64,000 nt of DNA from NCBI GenBank assembly GCA_002309635.1, contig DBXO01000020.1:1-64000 (forward strand), written 5' to 3'. Source of the stretch: Ruminococcus flavefaciens (GTDB lineage Bacteria; Bacillota; Clostridia; Oscillospirales; Ruminococcaceae). This document shows positions 34,076-40,484 of this stretch, in pieces. Position 1 is the first letter of the stretch; each line of letters begins with the position of its first letter. The notes beneath the pieces were generated by a model. It was not told the origin of the DNA and did no database searches. It worked only from the letters and a program-made list of their open reading frames with translations. The translations under genes were made by a program, and so were the position numbers.

Positions 34076-34104
34076 ATTATACGCTTGCTTTTCAGAAAAA
34101 TCAA
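34076..34104 (-). promoter_or_regulatory. Predicted sigma-A promoter of cysK
   Basis: On the minus strand TTGATT, 17 nt, TATAAT. The leader is about 40 nt and has no riboswitch or T-box features. Confidence 0.65.
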
Positions 34105-34164
34105 TACCCTGAAGTATTCTTTATTTTTATCCTGAGTTATAGCTTCAGACTATAGCTTATCTGA

Positions 34165-34395
34165 ATGCTCATTTTACGCCTAACATGTCGTTGGCAGCGG
34201 ATCAGGATACATGACCTGAGACATTCACATGTTTCCCTGCTTATAGAAATGGGATTTTCAGCAGTTGCAATCGCTGATAGGATGGGACATGAGAGCATAG
34301 ATATAACATATCGCTATGCTCATCTTTTCCCTACAAGGCAAACTGAAATAGCTATTAAACTCAATATTGAAAGGGAAGAAGATAATGTCAGCTAA
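34165..34395 (+). pseudogene. Integrase C-terminal fragment
   Basis: The last 76 codons of a tyrosine recombinase: IHDLRHSHVSLLIEMG (second catalytic Arg, HxLRH), GHESIDITYRYAHLFP (catalytic His and Tyr). A stop lies directly before the first ATG, and the N-terminal two thirds, with the first catalytic Arg, are gone. Its C-terminal sequence differs from the remnant at 28203, so two different elements once stood here. The following gene overlaps its end. Confidence 0.85.
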
Positions 34396-34699
34396 AAATC
34401 TTGATAACAAGGGACGATTTCGTGGGAAAATAGTATCATTTCGAATGTCAGCGGAAGAAAATGATATGCTTGATAGTTTTGTCAGATTATCTGGTCACAC
34501 CAAGCAGGATTATATTATTCAGAGAGTTCTTCAGCGTGAAATATCTGTCACTGGAAACCCAAGAACCTATAAAGCTTTAAGGAATGAACTGGCAAATGTA
34601 TTAACTGAACTCAAAAGAATTGAAAATGGAGAATCTATGGATAATGAACTTCTTAGCCTGATATATCAGATAAATGATACTCTATATGGACTAAAATAG
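34385..34699 (+). CDS. MobC-like mobilisation accessory protein
   Basis: 104 aa from the ATG at 34385 (AAGGGAAG upstream). VSFRMSAEENDMLDSFVRLSG looks like a ribbon-helix-helix DNA-binding module, and SGHTKQDYIIQRVL followed by NPRTYKALRNELANVLTEL matches small proteins common beside relaxase genes in clostridial conjugative elements. No relaxase is present, so it is an orphan remnant, though its frame is intact. It overlaps the end of the integrase fragment. Relatively AT-rich. Confidence 0.7.
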   Translation: MSAKNLDNKGRFRGKIVSFRMSAEENDMLDSFVRLSGHTKQDYIIQRVLQREISVTGNPRTYKALRNELANVLTELKRIENGESMDNELLSLIYQINDTLYGLK

Positions 34700-34725
34700 T
34701 AAACCAAAACCTGAGGATAAACAAA

Positions 34726-34770
34726 ACCCTGACTGAAATTATTCTTTAAAATCAGTCAGGGTGATTTTTT
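34726..34770 (+). terminator. Terminator after the MobC-like gene
   Basis: ACCCTGACTGA pairs with TCAGTCAGGGT and is followed by GATTTTTT. Confidence 0.85.
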
Positions 34771-34788
34771 AGTATCAAAATAGTATCA
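34763..34788. repeat. Direct repeat, right copy (possible att scar)
   Basis: Partner of 30090-30115 (22 of 26 bases equal). It overlaps the T run of the terminator before it and lies 60 bp from the guaA stop. Confidence 0.45.
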
Positions 34789-34846
34789 ATCGAATTGTCA
34801 AATTACATAAAATGGCGTATTTAAGCCATTTGTGCTAAAAATGTTA

Positions 34847-36400
34847 TCATTCCCACTCCACCGTTCCGGGCGGTTTCGAGGTAATATCATAAACTACTCT
34901 GTTAACGTGCTCGACCTCGTTGCAGAGGCGGTTCGAGACCTTAGCAAGAACATCATATGGTATCCTTGCCCAGTCGGCTGTCATGAAGTCATCGGTAGTA
35001 ACAGCGCGGATAGCGATAAGGTGGTCATATGTACGGTGATCGCCCATAACTCCGACCGTTCTGACATCTGGAAGTACCGCAAAGAACTGCTTGAGCTGTT
35101 CCTCGATACCGCTCTTGCGTATCTCGTCGCGGAATACCGCGTCTGCTTCCTGTAATATCTTTATCTTTTCCTCTGTGATCTCACCTATTATGCGAACTCC
35201 GAGACCGGGGCCCGGGAACGGCTGACGCCATACAAGGTCGTGAGGGATTCCCAGTTTCTCACCTACCTGTCTTACCTCATCCTTGAAGAGGTCGCCGAGG
35301 GGTTCTATAGTACCTGCAAACCTGATATCATCAGGCATTTTTACCATATTATGGTGAGTTTTTATAACTGCTGTGCTTCCGTGACCAGCCTGATTGCCCC
35401 TGCCCGATTCGATACGGTCAGGGTAGATGGTTCCCTGGGCGAAGAAGCCGTCTGTTCCCTGCTCTCTGATCTTATCCCAGAATACGTTGTAGAACTCGGT
35501 GCCTATTATCTTTCTCTTCTGCTCGGGGTCTGTAACGCCCTTAAGGGCTGTAAGGAACCTGTCCTTGCAGTTTACGCGGACAAAGTTCATATCGAAAAGC
35601 TTTGTAAATGTTTCTTCAACGAAATCACCCTCATCCTTGCGCATAAGTCCCTGATCGACGAAAACGCAGGTGAGCTGCTTGCCTACCGCGCGGCTGAGAA
35701 GACCTGCCGCAACTGAGGAGTCGACTCCGCCCGAAAGACCGAGTATCACCTTCTTGTCGCCTATCTGCTCACGGAGCTTTGCAACGGTCTTCTCGATGAA
35801 ATCGTCCATTACCCAGTCACCGGTGCAGCCGCAGACATTATAGAGGAAGTTGTGGAGTATCTGTTTGCCGAACTCGCTGTGAGTGACCTCGGGGTGGAAC
35901 TGTACGGCATATATCTTCTTTTCGGGCGCTTCAAAGGCAGCGCAGGGACAGTCGTCGGACTTTGCCGTCACACGGAAGCCCTCGGGAAGTCTGCTTACGA
36001 AATCGGTATGGCTCATCCAGACAACACTGTTTTCCGGAACGTCCTTAAAGAGCAGGCTGTCTGTATCCTGAGTGATCTCGATCTTTCCGTACTCGCTTTT
36101 TTCGCAGCTCTCGACCTTACCGCCGAGAGTATATGCAACAAGCTGACATCCGTAGCATATTCCGAGAATCGGCACGCCGATACTGAATATCTCCTCGGAA
36201 ATATGAGGCGAGCTCGGGTCGTATACGCTGTTAGGACCGCCTGTGAAGATGACAGCGGCAGGATTCAGCGCCCTGATCTCGCTTATAGGAGTGTCAAATC
36301 TCTTGATCTCACAGTAAACGCCGCACTCACGAACTCTTCTTGCGATGAGCTGGTTGTACTGACCTCCGAAATCAAGGACGATACAAAGCTGATTAGACAT
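34847..36400 (-). CDS. guaA: GMP synthase (glutamine-hydrolysing)
   Basis: 517 aa, normal length. Class I glutamine amidotransferase domain (about 1-190) with the nucleophile in ILGICYGCQ and the triad His in QFHPEVTHSE. ATP pyrophosphatase domain (about 200-390) with the P-loop LSGGVDSSV. C-terminal dimer domain ending in KPPGTVEWE, the invariant end. It aminates XMP to GMP in purine synthesis. AAGGAGGG lies before the ATG. No purine riboswitch was seen in its leader. Confidence 0.97.
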   Translation of the reverse strand: MSNQLCIVLDFGGQYNQLIARRVRECGVYCEIKRFDTPISEIRALNPAAVIFTGGPNSVYDPSSPHISEEIFSIGVPILGICYGCQLVAYTLGGKVESCEKSEYGKIEITQDTDSLLFKDVPENSVVWMSHTDFVSRLPEGFRVTAKSDDCPCAAFEAPEKKIYAVQFHPEVTHSEFGKQILHNFLYNVCGCTGDWVMDDFIEKTVAKLREQIGDKKVILGLSGGVDSSVAAGLLSRAVGKQLTCVFVDQGLMRKDEGDFVEETFTKLFDMNFVRVNCKDRFLTALKGVTDPEQKRKIIGTEFYNVFWDKIREQGTDGFFAQGTIYPDRIESGRGNQAGHGSTAVIKTHHNMVKMPDDIRFAGTIEPLGDLFKDEVRQVGEKLGIPHDLVWRQPFPGPGLGVRIIGEITEEKIKILQEADAVFRDEIRKSGIEEQLKQFFAVLPDVRTVGVMGDHRTYDHLIAIRAVTTDDFMTADWARIPYDVLAKVSNRLCNEVEHVNRVVYDITSKPPGTVEWE

Positions 36401-36472
36401 AAGTCCCTCCTTAACCTCCGCTTTACGGCAGCGGACGCCGTATTTGAGTAAGTAGCAAACAGCAATTAGTAG

Positions 36473-36491
36473 GGGCGGATATTATCCGCCC
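36473..36491. repeat. Perfect palindrome GGGCGGATA-T-TATCCGCCC
   Basis: A 19-bp perfect palindrome in the guaA leader. It could be a small repeat of the REP type or an RNA hairpin; a decayed look-alike (GGCGGTTATTATCTGCCC) is at about 47312. Confidence 0.6.
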
Positions 36492-36565
36492 ATTGATATT
36501 GTATTTACACGGAACGCCGATGACGCATTCTCTGCTGCTCACTGATCAATTCTTTCTACTCACTT

Positions 36566-36594
36566 ATTATGCCATATTTCAGAAGAAATTTCAA
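36566..36594 (-). promoter_or_regulatory. Predicted sigma-A promoter of guaA
   Basis: On the minus strand TTGAAA, 17 nt, CATAAT. Confidence 0.65.
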
Positions 36595-36675
36595 GGGCTA
36601 AACGACATTTTTTTCCCTCGTTAGAGCTGTATTACCAATTATAGTTAAAGTTCATAAAATAATAATATACAGATA

Positions 36676-36704
36676 TTGAATTTAATAACATTTTGTGGTA
36701 TAAT
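36676..36704 (+). promoter_or_regulatory. Predicted sigma-A promoter of the HD hydrolase / GH13 pair
   Basis: TTGAAT, 17 nt, TATAAT, about 32 bp upstream of the ATG at 36737. Confidence 0.7.
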
Positions 36705-36736
36705 ATAGATGTATCGAAATACAAGGGAGTATAAAA

Positions 36737-37339
36737 ATGACACCAAAAGAAGAATTTATCTCAATATATAAAGAAAACATCAAAAGAGAGGGAGCTGACA
36801 AGCTCCTGGAGTACCTCGAAAAAAGTGATTTCTTTACAGCACCCAGCAGCACACGCTATCACGGTTCATATGAAGGCGGTCTCGTTCAGCACAGCGTGAA
36901 CGTGTACCACTGTCTCAAAGATTACCTTTCCCGCCCCCGTACAAAGGAACTCTACGGTATGGATTACACGGACGAAACGATAGCGCTCGTATCCCTGCTC
37001 CACGACGTCTGCAAGATCAACTTCTATACCGTCGAGATGAGAAACAAAAAGAACGAAGAAACGGGCCAGTGGGAAAAAGTACCCTATTTCGCAATAAATG
37101 ATACTCTACCATATGGACACGGAGAAAAATCTGTGTACATACTCTCAGGCTTTTTCTACGGAGACAACCGTCTCACACGCGAGGAGGCCTTTGCAATACG
37201 GTACCACATGGGCTTCTCATACGGAGGAACAGAAGAACGCAATTCCATCGGCAGGGCACTTGAAATGTACCCACTCGCTCTGGCACTGAACGTGGCCGAT
37301 ATGGAGGCATCCTACTATATGGAAGGCTCAAATAAATAA
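36737..37339 (+). CDS. HD-domain phosphohydrolase
   Basis: 200 aa. Metal-binding residues follow the HD order: His in GLVQHSVNVY, the HD pair in ALVSLLHDVCKINFY, and a late Asp in LNVADMEASYYM. A YHMGFSYGG stretch lies in the helical C-terminal part. Such proteins hydrolyse nucleotides or phosphoesters, but the substrate cannot be told from sequence. It is 19 bp upstream of the GH13 gene and probably cotranscribed. GGGAGT precedes the ATG. Confidence 0.82.
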   Translation: MTPKEEFISIYKENIKREGADKLLEYLEKSDFFTAPSSTRYHGSYEGGLVQHSVNVYHCLKDYLSRPRTKELYGMDYTDETIALVSLLHDVCKINFYTVEMRNKKNEETGQWEKVPYFAINDTLPYGHGEKSVYILSGFFYGDNRLTREEAFAIRYHMGFSYGGTEERNSIGRALEMYPLALALNVADMEASYYMEGSNK

Positions 37340-37358
37340 AATGAAGGAGTTTTTTATT

Positions 37359-38948
37359 ATGAATTGGTACGATAACGCCCTTATCTATCACATCTACCCT
37401 CTCGGATTCTGCGGTGCGCCAAAATTCAATGACGGGATCGAGGATGTGACCTACAGGCTTGACAAGGTCCTTGAATGGATACCTCATCTCAAGGAGATGA
37501 ATGTAGATGCCGTATACTTCGGACCTGTTTTTGAGTCCGTTGAACATGGCTACGATACCATTGATTATAAAAAAATCGACCGCCGCCTCGGAGATAACAA
37601 TTCTTTCCGCTTTATCTGCGACAGGCTTCACGAGAATGGGATACGCATAATACTTGACGGAGTTTTCAACCATGTGGGCAGACGTTTCCCGCAGTTCATG
37701 GACGTTCAGGAAAAGGGACAGTCATCTGAGTACTGCGGCTGGTTCCAGAACCTCAATTTCGGAGGTTCGAGCCCCTACGGCGATCCGTTCTGGTATGAGG
37801 GCTGGAACGGCCATTACAACCTTGTTAAGCTCAATCTGCGCAATCAGGGAGTATGCGATCATATCATCGACGCTATAAACTACTGGATAGATTCATTTGA
37901 TATCGACGGTATCCGCTTTGACGCAGCAGATTGCATAGACTTTGATTTCTTCAAGAGGATAAGGTGCTTCTGCAAGGGTAAAAAGCCTGATTTCTGGCTC
38001 GTCGGCGAGATAATCCACGGTGACTACAACAGATGGGCAAATCCCGAAATGCTTGACAGCGTTACAAATTATGAGTGCTATAAGGGTCTCTGGTCGTCAC
38101 ACAACGACAAGAACTACTTTGAAATAGACTACTCCATAAACCGCCAGTCAGGAGCCAACGGCGGTATCTACCGAAATATCAATCTCTATAACTTTGTGGA
38201 CAACCATGACGTAAACCGTCTTGCGAGCACTCTCCACAATAACGCACATCTGCCGCTGGTATACACTCTCATGTACACCATGCCCGGTATCCCCTCCATA
38301 TACTACGGAAGCGAATACGGCACCGAGGGCAGAAAGGAGAACAACTCCGACGATAATCTTCGTCCGTGTCTCCACCTGAACGACCTCTCAGAACACGGGA
38401 ACACCTCACTTTACAGGCATATCGTAAAGCTGGGACGCATCTACCGCTCATACCCCGCTCTCAGAACAGGCAACTATGAACGTATAATGATAACGAATCA
38501 GCAGCTCCTGTTCAAGAAGACTCAGGGAGATCAGACAGTCTACGTTGCTCTCAATCTCGGCGACTATGACTACGACCTCAACTTCAAGACCCATATGACG
38601 GGACTTGTTGACGTATTCACAGCCGAACCAATAAAGGCAGACGGAGGCAATGCACATGTACGCATGAGACCATATACCGCAATGATAATCGTTGCCGATG
38701 ATATCGTGAATACAGAGCCCGAGGAAAACAAGATAATCCCCGATAAGGATACAGAGATCGTTGTCGGCGGAAAATACCGTCATTTTAAGGGCAATGAGTA
38801 TGAGGTCATCGCCGTTGCCCGCCACAGTGAGACAATGGAGGAGCTTGTTGTGTACAAGTCCCTCAAGGAGGGAGAGGTCTGGGCAAGACCCAAGTCAATG
38901 TTCATCGGGAAAGCAGGTGACGTCAGGCGATTCACAAAGATCGACTGA
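37359..38948 (+). CDS. Cytoplasmic GH13 alpha-amylase-family enzyme fused to a DUF1653 domain
   Basis: 529 aa from the ATG at 37359 (AAGGAG 9 nt upstream). No signal peptide. GH13 barrel: the first conserved region is GVFNHVG, the nucleophile D188 in GIRFDAAD, the acid/base E217 in LVGEIIHGD, the third acid D284 in FVDNHDVNR. Residues to about 450 include the beta domain. The last 65 residues (GGKYRHFKGNEYEVI, then VVYKSLKEGEVWARP) are a DUF1653 domain, usually a stand-alone protein. The enzyme likely trims malto-oligosaccharides or cyclodextrins inside the cell. What DUF1653 adds is unknown. Confidence 0.9.
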   Translation: MNWYDNALIYHIYPLGFCGAPKFNDGIEDVTYRLDKVLEWIPHLKEMNVDAVYFGPVFESVEHGYDTIDYKKIDRRLGDNNSFRFICDRLHENGIRIILDGVFNHVGRRFPQFMDVQEKGQSSEYCGWFQNLNFGGSSPYGDPFWYEGWNGHYNLVKLNLRNQGVCDHIIDAINYWIDSFDIDGIRFDAADCIDFDFFKRIRCFCKGKKPDFWLVGEIIHGDYNRWANPEMLDSVTNYECYKGLWSSHNDKNYFEIDYSINRQSGANGGIYRNINLYNFVDNHDVNRLASTLHNNAHLPLVYTLMYTMPGIPSIYYGSEYGTEGRKENNSDDNLRPCLHLNDLSEHGNTSLYRHIVKLGRIYRSYPALRTGNYERIMITNQQLLFKKTQGDQTVYVALNLGDYDYDLNFKTHMTGLVDVFTAEPIKADGGNAHVRMRPYTAMIIVADDIVNTEPEENKIIPDKDTEIVVGGKYRHFKGNEYEVIAVARHSETMEELVVYKSLKEGEVWARPKSMFIGKAGDVRRFTKID

Positions 38949-38961
38949 TAACGAATGATTT

Positions 38962-38996
38962 AAGCGCCGCTACTAAAAAGTATCGGCGCTTTTTAT
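38962..38996. terminator. Bidirectional terminator
   Basis: AAGCGCCG pairs with CGGCGCTT, with T runs on both strands, between the convergent GH13 and epimerase genes. Confidence 0.8.
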
Positions 38997-38997
38997 G

Positions 38998-39864
38998 TTA
39001 ATGTCCGCTTAAATATGCATCTATGGTATTGAATACCGACTTTTTCACATCTCCGAAAACAAAGCCTGAGGCTTCAGCCTTTGAGGTATCAAGGGTAGCA
39101 AATGGCGGATATCCGTTATATGGTGCAGCTGCACCTTTTTCGGAAAGCAGGGCTTTCCTGCCTGTTTTCCGCTCTATATAGCCTGTTATCTCGGCAATGG
39201 AGATATCGCCTGAGCCGCAGCCGTTAACGGGGCCGGAAATGTCATTTTCAGCTGCATATGCAAGGAATTCCCCGGCTTCGGTCTCATGTATGAAGCTTAT
39301 TCGGGAATCCATATCATCAATGTACATGGGCTCCCCTGCAAGTATCCTTTCAACGTAGAAACGAAGCCTTCCCGTGTAGTCATTTCTGCCTATGACCACA
39401 GGATAACGAACGGCGGTATATTTCTGCTGCGGATAGCTCTGTACAAGAGCGCATTCAGCCTGCCGCTTCACCTCACTGTAGTCTGAATCTGCTCTCTCAC
39501 ACCACCTGAGCGGGTATTTTCCGGGGGCAAAGGCGCTTTCGGGAGTATCCCTTCCGATGTTTTCGTATACTGAGGACGTTGACATCAGGACATATTTCCT
39601 GCACTCCACATGGTCAAGCAGCCTTTTTACGTCATTTGACGAGTAGGCTATCTTATCAATGACCACATCATAGCTCCTGCCGTCAAGAGTGGCAGCTATG
39701 CCAGCTTCGTCAAGCCTGTCAAAGATCAGTCTTTTTACTTTGCTGCCGAAATCATCGGGAGTTCTTCCCCTTGTGGCCACAGTTACCTCATGCCCGTCCG
39801 CAATAAGTCTTCCGATCATCGGTATGCCGAAAAAGCGTGTGCCTCCCGCTACGAGTATATTCAT
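38998..39864 (-). CDS. NAD-dependent epimerase/dehydratase family protein
   Basis: 288 aa. Atypical extended SDR: NILVAGGTRFFGIPMIG is the NAD loop; the active Tyr region is DYSEVKRQAE (YxxxK as Y-S-E-V-K). Similar short proteins act as epimerases, reductases or mRNA-binding proteins, so the substrate is open. AAGGAG lies before the ATG. The upstream GNAT stop overlaps its start by 4 bp. Confidence 0.85.
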   Translation of the reverse strand: MNILVAGGTRFFGIPMIGRLIADGHEVTVATRGRTPDDFGSKVKRLIFDRLDEAGIAATLDGRSYDVVIDKIAYSSNDVKRLLDHVECRKYVLMSTSSVYENIGRDTPESAFAPGKYPLRWCERADSDYSEVKRQAECALVQSYPQQKYTAVRYPVVIGRNDYTGRLRFYVERILAGEPMYIDDMDSRISFIHETEAGEFLAYAAENDISGPVNGCGSGDISIAEITGYIERKTGRKALLSEKGAAAPYNGYPPFATLDTSKAEASGFVFGDVKKSVFNTIDAYLSGH

Positions 39865-40322
39865 TTCAGAAACTCCTTTTTCATGTAGTCATAGCAGAGA
39901 TAATCGCCGTTTTCCGTGAGTACTGAGTGAAATTCCGTAGCTTCGTAGCCTTTTTTGAGATATATCGCCTTTGCAGGGAACGAAGCGCTCAGTTCCGCAT
40001 GACCGTATTTTTGTGAGACAAGCTCCTCAGCAAAAGCGATCAGTCTGCCGCCGAAGCCTTTTCCCTGACATTCGGGCAGTACGAACAGGCGGTTTATCTC
40101 ACAGCCGTTTACCGTAACAGTACCTGCTGCCTCGCCGCCGTCATACAGTATATAGACATTTCCGTCATTGATATCACACATTATATGCTCGTCCGAGTGA
40201 TAAGCAAGGAAGAAATCAACAGCTCCCGCAGGATAATAGCGGGGATAGACCGCCTTTATGGTCCTGTGTGCGATATCCTTTACGATACCAAGCTGTGACG
40301 CTTCTGCAATTTTTATCTCCAT
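39861..40322 (-). CDS. GNAT family N-acetyltransferase
   Basis: 153 aa from the ATG at 40322 (AGAGGTGG upstream); longer readings run into uvrA and its promoter. The acetyl-CoA loop is CQGKGFGGRLI, preceded by INRLFVLPE, and the end YLKKGYEATE is the last GNAT strand pair. Substrate unknown. Translation of the epimerase gene is coupled by a 4-bp overlap. Confidence 0.9.
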   Translation of the reverse strand: MEIKIAEASQLGIVKDIAHRTIKAVYPRYYPAGAVDFFLAYHSDEHIMCDINDGNVYILYDGGEAAGTVTVNGCEINRLFVLPECQGKGFGGRLIAFAEELVSQKYGHAELSASFPAKAIYLKKGYEATEFHSVLTENGDYLCYDYMKKEFLK

Positions 40323-40346
40323 ATTCCCACCTCTTTCATAAGTTGT

Positions 40347-40375
40347 ATTATATAGCAAAATATGGCAGATGTCAA
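40347..40375 (-). promoter_or_regulatory. Predicted sigma-A promoter of the GNAT-epimerase pair
   Basis: On the minus strand TTGACA, 17 nt, TATAAT. Its -35 is only 3 bp from the -35 of the divergent uvrA promoter. Confidence 0.75.
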
Positions 40376-40378
40376 TGC

Positions 40379-40407
40379 TTGCAATCATGAGCACATCGTG
40401 ATATAAT
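40379..40407 (+). promoter_or_regulatory. Predicted sigma-A promoter of uvrA
   Basis: TTGCAA, 17 nt, TATAAT, back to back with 40347-40375. No LexA box (CGAAC-N4-GTTCG) was seen. Confidence 0.7.
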
Positions 40408-40484
40408 ATATCTGTATGCGCCGCCTGTAAGACAAGGGCGGCTGTCATCGAAAAGTATCTGATATCACTGAAAAGGAGCTTTTT

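Larger units (their letters stand above)
36401..36736. other. Divergent intergenic region guaA / HD hydrolase
   Basis: 336 bases with promoters for both genes (36566-36594 and 36676-36704). The guaA leader is about 160 nt and holds a perfect 9-1-9 palindrome at 36473-36491 and an imperfect hairpin TACGGCAGCGGACGCCGTA at 36424-36442. No ORF is supported. Confidence 0.5.

Noticed and set aside
36401..36565. Purine or PRPP riboswitch in the guaA leader
   Set aside because: No conserved purine-aptamer loops could be found; only a palindrome and a weak hairpin.
37741..37775. GGTTCGAGCCCC as a tRNA T-arm
   Set aside because: It lies inside the GH13 reading frame and no cloverleaf can be drawn around it.
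40347..40484. LexA operator at uvrA
   Set aside because: No CGAAC-N4-GTTCG-like site was seen in the divergent promoter region.
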